Shown: in pieces, positions 21,657-33,326 of the stretch
How the letters are laid out: each line of letters starts with the position of its first letter
Numbering within the stretch: the first letter of the stretch is position 1
NCBI GenBank assembly: GCA_032718475.1
Contig: JAUCBJ010002579.1
Location: forward strand, 1-64,000
Length of the DNA stretch: 64,000 nucleotides
Reading direction: 5' to 3'
DNA from: Nemertoderma westbladi
Lineage: Eukaryota; Xenacoelomorpha; Nemertodermatida; Nemertodermatidae
Translations under genes and position numbers: made by a program
Notes under the pieces: generated by a model
Database searches by the model: none
Seen by the model: the letters and a program-made list of their open reading frames with translations, nothing else
Told to the model about the DNA's origin: nothing

Positions 21657-23001
21657 CTGTTACTCGAGGAAGTAATATAAACTAGGTACCGTATGTTAAA
21701 CCGGTAGTGTAACAAAATAATGCTGTAATGGAATAACATAAATATATCACCTACCTACCGCTTCCAGTATCCTATTGGAGGCCTATTTACCTCAATGTCC
21801 TGGGATATAGTGTGATTATTCAGGTAACTGCCCCCGAAAAATAAATGTTTCTACAAATTTTAATGAGACTGCATAAAATTTGTAATAATAGAGATAGTTT
21901 CATCTCCCTCCTCCACGCTGGGTAGCCACAATTTAAATTTTTAGCTCTGACTCTTTAGCTATAAGCTATCTTTAGCTATATGATTAAGGTATATTCCTCC
22001 AGTTACGCCGCAGTTATTATTCAACCTTCATGATTTCTTGGTACCTGACGGGAAGGTGGCCATGCAAGGATTCCAAATATGATACAATCTGGATTTTGTT
22101 GAGAACACATTTGTTTATAATTATGTATGAATAGCGACATAATATTATGATTAAAGAGATACACATTGTTGCCAGGCACTGCACCACTGCAGGTAGTGCT
22201 GCAGTGTTGAACGAACAGGTACCTGAATAAAGATACTATAGTCCACGATATGGTGTAGGAAGTAGGAGTAACAGGTGTTAGGCTTATGTATCAGGTCTAA
22301 GTTTAAGTGGTATTTACACTATACAGCTATGACCAGACTTCCTGGTCCCAGGCTGCCAGGGTGTATTTTAACCCCCTCCAGTGAAAACTCACCCCTGCTC
22401 CTACATTTGTCCATTTTCACTCTCTGCAAATCCACCCCCAGATAAAATTCCCGTGTATTCCAGTATTCTCATTTACAGTGCATCTGCATGTAAAAATAGA
22501 TAGCTAGATTGATAGATACACGGTAGAATTCAGCACGTTAGTAAAATGTAGTAATTGTAGACACTGTATGGCCCTTCGCGCAGCACGTGAGTAGCGAAAT
22601 AGAAATAAATATACAGTATTCGCCCTTCACGCAGTATGAAACAGAAACATACACATACAGCCTGACAGTAGTAAATGACGGATGTGACTTCGATCACCAT
22701 GAAAATTACGTAATAAATAGGTAGGCCTAGAGGGAGAGCCATTGTCAGATTGTAAAACCCGTTGATCAGCACGTGAGTAATATGTCTGTATGTAGGCCTA
22801 GTATAGTAAATATAGAAAGAGACACTGTTGGGCCCTTCTGCCTTTCACGGTGCAGGCGCAGCACATTTGTTACATTAACTATATATACAGTGTTGGGCCC
22901 TTGGCGCAGCATGTTAGTTAGACGTGGGTGTCGGAGTGTTTTTCTTGCCGAAGTGATAATCTAACATGTTTCAAAACACAATGACACGACACACGGTTAT
23001 C
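21657..23001. other. MMS22L upstream region and degenerate short repeats
   Basis: No gene. The first few hundred bases presumably include the MMS22L promoter; no clear TATA box stands out. Between about 22530 and 22925 a degenerate motif combining GGGCCCTT and GCAGCACGTGAGTA recurs four to five times with irregular spacing. Confidence 0.5.
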
Positions 23002-23224
23002 GTTCATATGCGTACCTCTGGCAAAAGAAGCAGGTTACAGTGGTGGTGTTTTCTAACCAAAACAATAAACTAATCTCCATTACTTAATTAACGGAAAGGA
23101 GCAGGTTACAGTGGTGGGCTTTTCTAACCAAAACAATAAACAATATCTCAATAACATAGGGTATTTCATACTTATAATAGTCTTATTTTTGCAATACGAA
23201 AATACCAGAGGTACGCATATGAAC
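23002..23224. mobile_element. Short MITE with perfect 20-bp TIRs carrying two GGTTACAG units
   Basis: The left TIR GTTCATATGCGTACCTCTGG (23002-23021) is repeated exactly inverted at 23205-23224. Inside are two GGTTACAG/CTAACC units (about 23022-23070 and 23087-23141) and an AT-rich stretch. The element is about 220 bp long and non-coding. No clear target duplication was seen. Confidence 0.85.
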
Positions 23225-23383
23225 TATAACTCGACCCACTGACACAAGAAGCAATCGACCTCACAATAATCAATATAAAGCACTGATGAAATATTCAATT
23301 TATTTATTCTCGAATCTCTGTAGCCTTTAATAGGCCTAGCACAGCACACTGTAAACTAAACAGGGAAAGTAGGGCTGAAGTAA

Positions 23384-24258
23384 CCGCCCATGTGAAGAAT
23401 ACCAGACTTTCTGCCGTTATATTTCACTTTGCAGTTACCCCCATGCTGCCATGTGAAGTGAAGTGAAGCATACCAGGTTTTCACCAAAAACACAGGTTAC
23501 AGAAGGACTGAATCTAACCAAAATAAGAAACAAAATTAGTAGTATATGACATATGTGCTAGGGATCGACCGAATTATTCGGTTCGGTACCGAATTTTGCC
23601 GAATATGGCATATTCGGTTCCGGCCGAATTTTAAAATTTGAGTTGCCGAATATTCGGCACAATTGCAAATAACTACAGTCAGACGGTAGACGCAACATCA
23701 GAACATAGCTGTAAGAAATTAAATATAATGAATCTGATGTATTACAGTATTAAGGTATAGCAATTAGCAGTACAGTACAGGATAAGACAGTGACAGTTTG
23801 CAACTGCTGAACTGTGGTTTGCCTTATTTTATAATATGTATAACATATGATTATGGATTAGGCCTAATGTTAGGCAAAGTAGGTTTTGAGTTCAAATCCC
23901 AGTCGCCGATATACTTTTTTGTAATTACATTTTTAGCACTCAATCGGTACAAAATTGCAATTATAACCATAAATTTGGTACGCCTATAACAGTATAAAAC
24001 AATACAGGTTTGCATTGATTAATTTTTTTCGACAAAAAAGTAAATTAAATTATTAAATTTAATTAAATTATTTCTGTCTTATAACCTCTATATACATATT
24101 ATGTACAGGTTATAAGACAGAAATAAGCGCTATAAAACTCTTAGGCCTAATAAAAAGATAAATTTAAATAAAAAATCTTCATATATAAAATTCCAATAAA
24201 AATTCGACCGAAACGTGAAATCCTGGTATTCTTCACTTCACATGCTGACATGGGCGGA
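23384..24258. mobile_element. TIR element family Y, copy 1 (CCGCCCATGTGAAGAATACC ends)
   Basis: The left end CCGCCCATGTGAAGAATACC is matched in inverted orientation near 24221-24258 (CTGGTATTCTTCAC ... CATGGGCGG). The interior shares long stretches with the copy at 29665-30163, including a degenerate repeat unit (ACACAGGTTACAG ... CTAACCAAAA). An extra insertion from about 23558, starting with TAGGGATCGACCGAATTATT (an hAT-style sequence) and rich in TTCGG, separates the halves. An 18-bp perfect hairpin lies near its right junction (ATTTCTGTCTTATAACCT and its complement, about 24070-24126). Confidence 0.65.
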
Positions 24259-24288
24259 AGTACTGAAGTAACTGTCAGCAGTCAGCAC

Positions 24289-27255
24289 CCTATATGGAAT
24301 ACTGACAAAAAGCGCGCCACACGCGTTCTGGTTAAACGAAAATCGCGCCAGCCATGATATCTAATGCGCGCCAAGCCAACAATTGACTATGAAATTTTGC
24401 AGTAATTGCTTAATTTTAATAATTTATCAGTTTATAATGCTGTAGCCCTACAGTATTTTAACATTAAAATGCGAGCGTAGCGAGCAAAGAAATTTTCCAA
24501 TTATGTTAAACATAAATACAGTCCGACAGTAATAGTCAGATAGTGCTGTAGTTATTGTAGTAGTAGTAGGTCAACGTCAACTGACTGTTTTTAAATGTAG
24601 ATGTGATCAAGACTGCAAGATGCGAGCGTAGCGAGCACGAAAATTTTAACATTTCAGCATTTAAAGTAGGCAAACCGACTGTTTTCAATTGCAGAAATGC
24701 AGATGTCATTAAATTGCGAGCGTAGCGAGCACGGAAATTCTGCTGAATCATGCAGGCTGTCATGGTTTTATTGGTTTGAAGAATCTGACAATTGAAAAAC
24801 TTTTGAAACAAGTCATGTTTTTAATGGTCATGCTCAATCTGTCTGTTTCCATTTGTCCACAGCCAGACAGTGCTAAGAGTAGGCTTACAGTATAAACGCG
24901 AGCGAAGCGAGCGGACATTTTTCAATCTTTTTAAACCTATGGAATAATTTCAAATAGAGCTGTAGAGTGGGATGTGTTGCTAGTGCACTGCTACGCAACC
25001 TCCTACTGCCCTATCCTGCTATCCTAACCCTACATCCATATTCGCGCCAGGACCGCCAGGATCCTCAATGCGCGCCACACGCCCTTGTCACTACGCGCTA
25101 GGATCCTTAATCCGCGCCACACACCCCTGTCAGTAGGGAACACATGCCCAAACAGGCAGTGCAGACTTTGCAAAATGCACTGCCATATTAGGCAGTTTTA
25201 GCCTAAATTTCTGATAAAATGTCAATTTTTATTAACTTCCTGCTCGAAGGGCCCCTTTTTTATTTCATGGGATGAAAATATAGTATGTATTGCAAGGTAA
25301 ATAGAAAATTTGGTAGACTTTCACAGTTGGGTTTTAGAGATATCAGACTTTTAAAATTTCTAGTCAAAAGCATGCACTGCCCAAAATAGCAGTGTTCTGC
25401 TTAATATAGCAGCATAGCATACTGTTTGAACTAGCAGTGCAATGCTTAAAATGGCAGTGCAAAATCAGAAAATGCATTCAGCATTACATACAATGTTTCA
25501 GCAATTCTGATGGAAACAATATATATATATATATAAATAAAAAATAACCAATATTCAACAGATTTTATAAATCAATTTTTCACAGTTTGAAACAGTTGGA
25601 AAAAGAAAGACCCGATCATTTTTCTCCTGAATTTGTAAATATTATATCTGTATATGGTATGTTGGTTTGTATTGCATTCTCTATATCCGTTACTATTGTC
25701 GAATGTATGACTTTGTATGTGTGTTAATCTACGTACTCCTATTGCCTATTGTAAACATAAATGCTCATCTCAGTTTTAGCTTAATTTATACTATCGCAAT
25801 ATTAGCTTGTTAATTTTAATTTTTAATTTGTAATATTTTTATATTGTAGATATTCAGTATTATGTTTGTTTTACTCTACATGTTTTACTATTAACGTTTA
25901 TTCTATCCAGCCACTCACAGCCAGCCTATTGTACTTGTACACAAAAACATTAGTATCAAATTTTGCTTTGAAAAAATATACTGTTGCAACATGTGTTTGT
26001 TAGAATATATTATCTTAATCTTTATTATTATTTTATATTTATGTTGGTTTTACTCATTGCTCACTCTATCTATATTTTACGTTTTCCATCTACTGTAAAA
26101 CCAACATAATACTGTATCAATTTACAATTAATTGATTTATATCAATTTTAGATTACTGGTCAGCCGGTAAGTCATACTGTATCAAATACTAGTTTATCTA
26201 AATATAGACTATTTTTTAGTATCTAAATTGGATTTAATTATTTCTTACTAATGATCTGCTGATGACTTCTTATACAGTAATTCAGTAATTTGTATTTTGT
26301 TAACAAATAATGCCTTATCAGTTAATCCTTAAACAGTGCCTTATAAGAAATTTCTCTCTACACCCATAAATTATTAAACAATAAATTTATCAAGGGGAGG
26401 TAAATTTCTGTACAGACCCCTTAAAGATATGACAGTTTTAAATATGATATATATTAGGCCTAATGACAGAATGATTTTATTACTAAATATTTACTAACAA
26501 TAATTATCAGTTACCATATCAATCAGTCAATAAACATAAATTTTATCATTAGCGAACTGTAACTTTTAATATTAACAAACTATAGGCCTATATTGTATAT
26601 ATTGCATATTGTTATAATGGCCACATATATATTAATATTTTATACAGTATAATAAATATATTAATAAATTACCTGTCAGTGACTGTGTAAATTGTTAACC
26701 AGTTAACTGAATAACTAACAAAAATAAAATATATAAATTGCTTTCAAAAGGATAGTCTTATATACTGTAGATAGATAGGCTGTTTAGCAGATACAGTACA
26801 GACAGAGATAGATAAACTCTGAAGGACTGAAGGATGCCTGGCATTGCCAGGCTCTCCAGCTCTCCCAGTCTCCTACAGTCAGGCAGAAGGAATTAATTCA
26901 ATACCATAACTGCCATTTTAGGCAGTGCATGTTTTTGGCTTGCAATTTTCAATGTCAAATATCTCCAAAACCCAACCATGAAACTCTTACTACATTTTGT
27001 ATTTACCTCCAATATATATCATATTTTCATCCAATGAAATAAAAATGGGGCCCTTCCAGCAGGAAGTTGATAAAAATTCACATTTTATCCGAAATTTAGG
27101 GTAAAACTGCCTAATATGGCAGTGCATTTTTCAAAAATGGCAGTGCGTCTGTGCTGCCAATTCGGGCATGTGTTCCCTACTGCCTGTCACAACGCGCCAG
27201 GATCCTTAATCCGCGCCACACATGTTGAGCAAACTCTACATAAATTCCAACCTGG
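24289..27255. mobile_element. DNA element family X, copy 1, with 8-bp target duplication
   Basis: Begins CCTATATGGAATACTG and ends CATAAATTCCAACCTGG. It is flanked by an exact 8-bp direct repeat GTCAGCAC (24281-24288 and 27256-27263). The ends are only partly inverted (CC....TGGAAT). The 8-bp duplication points to hAT, P, Mutator or Merlin-like transposition. Another transposon sits within it at 25131-27182; without it the element is about 0.9 kb. The interior contains several GCGAGCGTAGCGAGC motifs and GC-rich blocks of the CGCGCCA type. Copy 2 at 27672 shares most of the sequence. Confidence 0.85.
25131..27182. mobile_element. 2-kb TIR element with about 270-bp inverted repeats, nested in X copy 1
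   Basis: The left end CAGTAGGGAACACATGCCC is mirrored exactly at the right end. The inverted similarity continues for about 270 bp (25131 to about 25395 and about 26910 to 27182) with scattered mismatches. The flanking CCTGT (25126-25130 and 27183-27187) is an exact 5-bp target duplication, and the rejoined flanks match the corresponding sequence of X copy 2. The TIRs contain many CACTGCC/GGCAGTG motifs. The 1.5-kb centre is AT-rich and non-coding. The superfamily is not clear. Confidence 0.85.
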
Positions 27256-27263
27256 GTCAGCAC

Positions 27264-27663
27264 TGTCTGACTGTAGGTTTCTGGGCTTAGGCCTATACCT
27301 GTATCATGTGTATACCGGTAGCAGTACAGCAGTAGGCCTAAGGCAGTACAGCAGTAAGGTATTTAAATTAATATAGAAATTTAAAATATCATGGGTAGAT
27401 GGCAGGATGACCCAGCTACCCCTACTGCCCTACCCCTGCCCTATTTACCATTTCCTGATTTCCTCGAATATAGCTGTATAGGCCTAGTGCTCAAGCGCTG
27501 TAGTGTCTTTATTGCGTATTGCTGTATTGAGGAACATGATTTCTCCCCCCCCCCAAAAAAAAAATTTCTACAAATAACAAATATTAATGAGATTCCATGA
27601 AATTTGAAACAGACATCGTTTCACCTCCCTCCAGGTCAGCAGGTGCCAGGCTGCCAGGGCCAG
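27264..27663. other. Spacer between the two family X copies
   Basis: About 400 bases with no gene. It contains a short C run and A run near 27546-27566 and several TAGGCCTA motifs. Confidence 0.4.
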
Positions 27664-29290
27664 GCTCCAGCCCTATATGGAATACTGACAAAAAGCGCGC
27701 CACACGCGTTCTGGTTAAACGAAAATCGCGCCAGCCATGATATCTAATGCGCGCCAAGCCAACAATTGACTATGAAAAATTTTGCAGTAATTCTGTAATT
27801 GCTTAATTGTAATAATTTATCAGTTTATAATGCTGTCAGGCTGTAGCCCTACAGTATTTTAACTTTAAAATGCGAGCGCAGGAGCGTAGCGAGCAAGGAA
27901 ATTTTCCAATTATGTTAACATATATCTGTATATACAGTCTGACAGTAATAGTCAGATAGTGCTGTAGTCTGGTAGTTGTAGTAGTAGTAGGTCAACGTCA
28001 ACTGACTGTTTTTAAATGCAGATGTGATCAAGATGCGAGCGTAGCGAGCACGAAAATTTTAACATTTCAGCATTTAAAGTAGGCAAACCTGGCTGTTTTC
28101 AAATGCAGAAGTCATTAAATTGCGAGCGTAGCGAGCATGGAAATTCTTCTGAATCATGCAGGCTGTCATGGTCTTATTGGTTTGAAGAATCTGACAATTG
28201 AAAAAACTTTTGAAACAAGTCATGTTTTTAATGGTCATGCTCAATCTGTCCGTTTCCATTTGTCCACAGCCAGACTGCCAGACAGTGCTAACTGCTAAGA
28301 GTAGGCTTACAGTATAAACTGATAAACGCGAGCGAAGCGAGCGGACATTTTTCAATCTTTTTAAACCTGTGGAATAATTTCAAATAGAGCTGTAGCAGTG
28401 TAGAGTGGGATGTGTTGCCAGTGCACTGCTACGCTACCTCCTACTGTCCAAACCTAACTGCCTAACCCTACATCCATATTCGCGCCAGGACCGCCAGGAT
28501 CCTCAATGCGCGCCACACGCCCCTGTCACTATCAGGGCTGGCAAAGTAGGTTTTTGTAAACCTAGGTTTTTGTAGGTTTTTGTCAAAAACCTAAAATTTG
28601 AAAAAAGCCTAAAACTAGGTTTTTAGGTTTTTGATTTTTCATCTTTAATTTGCCTTTTAATTTCATTTGTACACTCAAAACAACTGAACAAGTCAACTTG
28701 CATTGTCAGCTGATGAGTTCCAGTCCAGTCCAGTTCCCAGTTGTCTTGTCACTGCTGACTGCTGAGCTGACAAGCTGACTGATGCAAGTTAGCTGATGCA
28801 AGTTACCGTAGCAGTCAGATGGTCCGGTACCGGCTGACCGGGAGGTAGAATAAAACGTCTGTCCTTATCTGATCTGATCTGACAGCATCTGATCCTACAA
28901 CCAATCAGGAGAAAGAGATATAATATTTACCTAATTGTCTGTTAGGTAAATAGCCAGTAGCTGAATAGGGGATCACGTTTCATGTTGCCCTGTCTGCCTG
29001 TTAAGTATCAGTATCAGTATCATCATATGAAGTAGCAGTACAGGCATACCGGTATGCATCTAAATGCACAAAGGCATGTAATTATATTTATATATTATAT
29101 TAAAAATGCGATATAGGATGAAGGTTTGTTACGCTAAAGGCAGAAAGGGAAGGCAGGGAGGGGTATCTCTAAGCCTACTGGGTAGGCCTAGTGTGTATAT
29201 GAAGAAACACTTAACATGCCCCATATTGCCAGCTGATACAGTGGTGTTTACAGTATGCCTAGACGATGAAGGAATATCTGAATACGGGAA

Positions 29291-29570
29291 GGTGGATGGG
29301 GATGTGGGAATTAATAAACGCTGTTGTTACCTTCCAATTGAAGGAAAAGAGCAGGTTACAGCGGCTGTAATTTCTAACCAAAACAATAAACGACAATTGT
29401 TACCTACCAATTGAGGGAAAGGAACAGGTTACAGAGACAGGGTTTTCTAACCAAAACAATAAACGATTTTGATACCTACCAATTGAGAGAAAGGAGAATG
29501 TTACCGCGGCTGACTTTTCTAACCAAAACAATAAACAACCAGCGGGCACCTTCCCACATTCCCATCCACC
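29291..29570. mobile_element. Inverted-repeat element carrying three GGTTACAG units
   Basis: GGTGGATGGGGATGTGGGAA (29291-29310) recurs inverted with one mismatch at 29551-29570. Between them are three tandem units at 29336-29391, 29409-29464 and 29481-29536 (about 72-bp period), each with AATTGA, GGTTAC and CTAACCAAAACAATAAAC. The TIRs differ completely from those of the elements at 4763 and 23002, which carry the same unit. Confidence 0.8.
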
Positions 29571-29664
29571 CACACACCCATGTGGCAATAATATGCTGAT
29601 AAATAATTAGCATAAACATAATTAGTTTTAAGTACTATCAGACTATTATGTAGTAGTAAGGTAT

Positions 29665-30163
29665 TCTGGTATTCTTCACATGGGCTAAGACAGTAAGAAT
29701 ACCAGACTTTGCCGTTATATTTCACTTTGCAGTTACCCCCATGTGAAGAATACCAGGTTTTCACCAAAAACACAGGTTACAGAAGGGCTGAATATAACCA
29801 AAACAATAAACGAATTAGTATATGTCTGTATGTACAGATGTACAGGTTATAAGCCATAAATAAGCTCTCTATAATACACTTAATAAAGATCTGAAGATAA
29901 ACAAAAAAAATTAAAATCTGCATACCGGTACCGTATATAAAATTCCAATAAAAGACGACCGAAAAGGTAAATCCTGGGCCGGCATCAAAATTTGGCTCCA
30001 GCCGCTAAAAACAAGTTTAAAATTTCTAGCTTATTTTATTTGAATTCCTTTTAGTTCGTTTCAGTTAGTATCGTTGTTTCAGAGGGGGAGGTGTTATATT
30101 GACCCCCCCCCCCCCCGTGTTTAAGGGGAATACCGGGGAAACTTCACATGCTGACATGGGCAG
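29665..30163. mobile_element. TIR element family Y, copy 2
   Basis: Shares with 23384-24258 the sequence GACTTT..GCCGTTATATTTCA, CAGTTACCCCCATG, the degenerate repeat unit (GGTTACAG ... TAACCAAAACAATAAAC at about 29770-29810) and the right end CTTCACATGCTGACATGGGC. A C run (about 30103-30117) lies in an inserted segment before the right end. Confidence 0.6.
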
Positions 30164-30333
30164 AAACTCCAGTACTCATTTAGCTATCATTTAAGGATGC
30201 AAGGCAGAGATTCCTCGTTAAAAACCCTTAAAAACATTCGTGCCGAAACGAAAACTACCTTGGCCCCCATGCCGGGATTGAACCCACAACCTCCACGAGA
30301 CGTGAATTCAATATAACCACTACACCAAGGTGG
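30164..30333 (-). mobile_element. tRNA-derived SINE, copy 2
   Basis: The minus-strand sequence starts CCACCTTGGTGTAGTGGTTA (A-box region) with a B box GGGTTCAATCCC, then the CGTTTCGGCACGAATG body and a tail ending GAGTACTGGAGTTT, matching copy 1 at 10111-10288. It sits inside the hAT element at 28533. Confidence 0.8.
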
Positions 30334-31305
30334 ACTCTGAACCAAGGCTGCAAGGTGGAACAAGTGTCAGATACCGTCAGATCAGATCAGATCAGATAAG
30401 GACAGACGTTTTAGCCATCCTAGTATAACTGTAACATAACTGTACACGTACAGCAGTACAGTGCAGCAGTCAGCAGTGGTCCAGGCAGCCAGGTGGCTGG
30501 GTCAGCGTCAGTGGGTGGTCTCTGCAGCTCTGGCTCTGCACTCTGGTCAACTGCCTGGTGGTCACAGGCAGTCCACAGTCAGGGAGTCTGGTGGTTATCG
30601 GGTTATGGTTTACGTTATGCTTTTATGGTCCAGTATGGGACTGTGGGATGGGGTGGCATTCTGCATTCGCTGAATCGCGTGCCTGCATTCTGCATGCATT
30701 GATTGATGCTAATGATACTAATAGACTACGGAACTAATACACTATGCACTAATAGTGTAATAAATAGTTGCACCTACCAGCCTACTGTCTGAATTTAAGA
30801 CTGTAGTCTGTACTGCTGTAAGCCTACTTTCAGACATTGTACAGGTTTATATAAATGTAACTAATATGACAATGAAACCTGATGGACTCATTCTTTCAAA
30901 CAATTTTGTATCATAGTGCTGTAGTGTATCTATAAAATATAATCTTGACCAGTTGACCAAATGTCGCCCCATATAATTTATCTAATCATTTACCAACCAG
31001 GTCAATCTAATCAATCAATACCGGTATACAAATACAGAAATACTACAAAAACCTAGCGAAATACTACAAAAACCTAGCGAAAACCTTCAAAAACCTGCAA
31101 AAACCTTCCAAAAACCTACAAAAACCTTGCAAAAACCTAAAACCTAAAAATTTTTCTGAAAAACCTATGGTTTTTGCCAGCCCTGGTCACTATGCGCCAG
31201 GATCCTTAATCCGCGCCACACGCCCCTGTCACTACGCGCCAGGACCCTTAATCCGCGCCACACATGTTGAGCAAACTCTACATAAATTCCAACCTGGGCT
31301 CCAGC

Positions 31306-32095
31306 GGCCAGCCCTCCTCTGTCCTCCTTCTGTCCTTGGCCAGTTGGCTGCTCCTGCTTGGCCTTGCTGTGTGCTGGGTTAGCAGAGCCATAATTGTTAT
31401 TTTCACTTTAATTCTTTAGCCCGAGCCCGGACTGCCGGAGACACTTTTTTCAAACGATTGAACTGTTCAAGCTAAAGAATGACAGCGAAAATAAATTTCT
31501 GGCTCACCCAGCGGTAGGCCTACAGCCAGACTGCCCCTTACTGCAGTACTGCTGTACTGATCACCACAATTTTTTATACTGCATTAGGCCTACTTCAGTA
31601 CCGGTACTGCAGTACTGTGTATGTACTAAGGTACTACTGTACTATGTACTGATGTATATCTGTAAATACCTGATATACCAGTATACTGCTGTGCAGTACT
31701 GACCAGCTGACTGTGGACTGAATTGGAAGATTATTGGTACCAATTCTGCAATTTAAAAATCCCGCTCGGATTTACAGAGCAATGGGTTATTTCGATAATT
31801 ATGATGTTTAATTTTGAATTTCCGCCAAACAAAGGGATCTGATGTATCAGTCTGTTTTCCCGCCTCGTTTCGTTCTAACATTATTGATAAATCAAGGTAG
31901 GTGTTTCAAGATGTTACCGGTCGGCCTTAAAACTGGGTTTTCCGCTTTTTCAGTTTCAGTTTTATTTATTTATTTCACTAATATCTATACAGTACATACA
32001 CTATACATAACATAAAATTACAATCAAAATTTACGTATTTACAAACAGTTATATTACCTGGAAATAAGTGCCGGAGCATTAAAATATATATGTAA
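31306..32095. other. Spacer with a small hairpin repeat
   Basis: No gene. A hairpin repeat lies at about 31398-31494: TTATTTTCACTTTAATTCTT and GCTAAAGAATGACAGCGAAA arms, complementary over about 24 bp with few mismatches. The rest is rich in GTAC/TACTG simple sequence. Confidence 0.5.
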
Positions 32096-32520
32096 GGGGC
32101 CGTCCAAGTATGACGTCTGCACTTTTCCCCAAAATGTTGACCCCCTCCCTCCACTAAATCAGATGTCATCAGATAGGCGTTGACCCCCCCTCCCCCCCTA
32201 AATCAGATTAAAAAAAAAAATTTGTAATAAACTATTATATTACCACAGTACCGCAGTACCCCAGTAGCACGCGTCCGAATCACTGAAACATGGTGACTGG
32301 TAACTGAAACAGAAGGTCGTGCTACGGGCCTTCGGGGGCTTCGAACAATTAAAATAGGCAAGCTATTTACTCTTCTGCTATATCTCTTCTAGCACCTATA
32401 AATGAACATGCTGACGTCAGATTTTGGCTGACCCCCTCCCCTCCCCTCATCAGCACTTCATCAGATTTTCCCAACCCCCCTCCCCCCCCTAAAGTGCTGA
32501 CGTCATACTTGGACGGCCCC
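32096..32520. mobile_element. MITE with GGGGCCGTCCAAGTATGACG termini
   Basis: Begins GGGGCCGTCCAAGTATGACG and ends with its inverted copy (GTCATACTTGGACGGCCCC). It is flanked by TAA on both sides (32093-32095 and 32521-32523), the TWA-type 3-bp duplication of PIF/Harbinger elements. The 425-bp interior is non-coding with C-rich runs. Confidence 0.8.
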
Positions 32521-33326
32521 TAATGTGAAATTCAAATTTACTGTAACTACAGTAGGTAATCAACTGAGTTTGTTTTTGTATTATTTATATAGTGAAAAGG
32601 GCAATACAGCAAAATAGCAAAGCTAGTACGTGGCTGTGTGCCGTTTAGTAGATTATTGACGAACTTAATACAGTACATGTGTTTATTAGAATTACTACCG
32701 TATACGTTATATATAATTAAATTTAAAGCACCGCGTATAAATATATGAATACATAAAAGTGACGATTCAGCTTATGTACGTAGGCACGACGTTTGAAAGA
32801 AAAAGTATACACAATGAGACAAGTTAGAAATAAAGTAAACCCAAATTGAAAGAGGATAATGGAATAGACATCACTAATATGCCGATAACGATACCGCAAT
32901 GAACACTGACCAAAGCATCAGGCATAGATATGACCCCAGTGGCGCAGCCATAGGGGGGGACGGGGGGGACACGTCCCTCCCACTTTTCAGTTAGGGGGGG
33001 ACTCCATATCATATGTCCCCGGCACTTTTTACACTTTGTATATACAATTTAAAATTCAAATAATCCTAACAAACTCTGATCGGGTATTACAGTATAACTA
33101 TTAACTCCTAAGTACATTTCTATCCTTCCCAACCTTATCGCATATTTCCATACACCATGAACTGTTTTTGCCCTCTGACAATATACAGTAAGTCTTATAA
33201 TACAAGGTGTATATTCATATCCCCACAATTTCGCTTATATTGTTTTCGTTAGAATAACTACTGTAAAACAAATTTATTGATAATTAAATATCAAGTATAT
33301 CAATTAAATCAATATCAATTAAATAT
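32521..33326. other. Spacer; fragment of an hAT-like end
   Basis: No gene. CAGTGGCGCAGCCATAGGGG at about 32939 resembles a hAT terminus, but no matching end was found. The boundary with the truncated BEL element is about 33327. Confidence 0.4.

Larger units (their letters stand above)
28533..31185. mobile_element. hAT-type non-autonomous element nested in X copy 2
   Basis: The termini CAGGGCTGGCAAA and TTTGCCAGCCCTG are typical hAT ends, flanked by an exact 8-bp duplication GTCACTAT (28525-28532 and 31186-31193). Both subterminal regions carry many AAAACCT/AGGTTTT repeats (28545-28630 and 31040-31165), likely transposase sites. No transposase is present. The body has accumulated other elements: the GGTTACAG-bearing inverted-repeat element (29291-29570), family Y copy 2 and a SINE. 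This is a third nesting level. Confidence 0.9.
27672..31297. mobile_element. DNA element family X, copy 2, with its own 8-bp target duplication
   Basis: The same termini as copy 1 (CCTATATGGAATACTG ... ATAAATTCCAACCTGG), flanked by a different exact 8-bp direct repeat, GCTCCAGC (27664-27671 and 31298-31305). Two copies with distinct duplications show independent insertions. An hAT-type element (28533-31185) is nested inside. After it the family X sequence continues with one extra tandem block (CGCGCCAGGA-CCCTTAATCC). Confidence 0.85.

Noticed and set aside
23835-23910. tRNA-like sequence with GTTCAAATCCC
   Set aside because: A B-box-like string is present but no acceptor stem or convincing A box; too weak to call.
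30461-30702. Two overlapping 70-codon frames inside the hAT element
   Set aside because: Low-complexity Trp/Gly/Ser-rich translations in non-autonomous transposon DNA.
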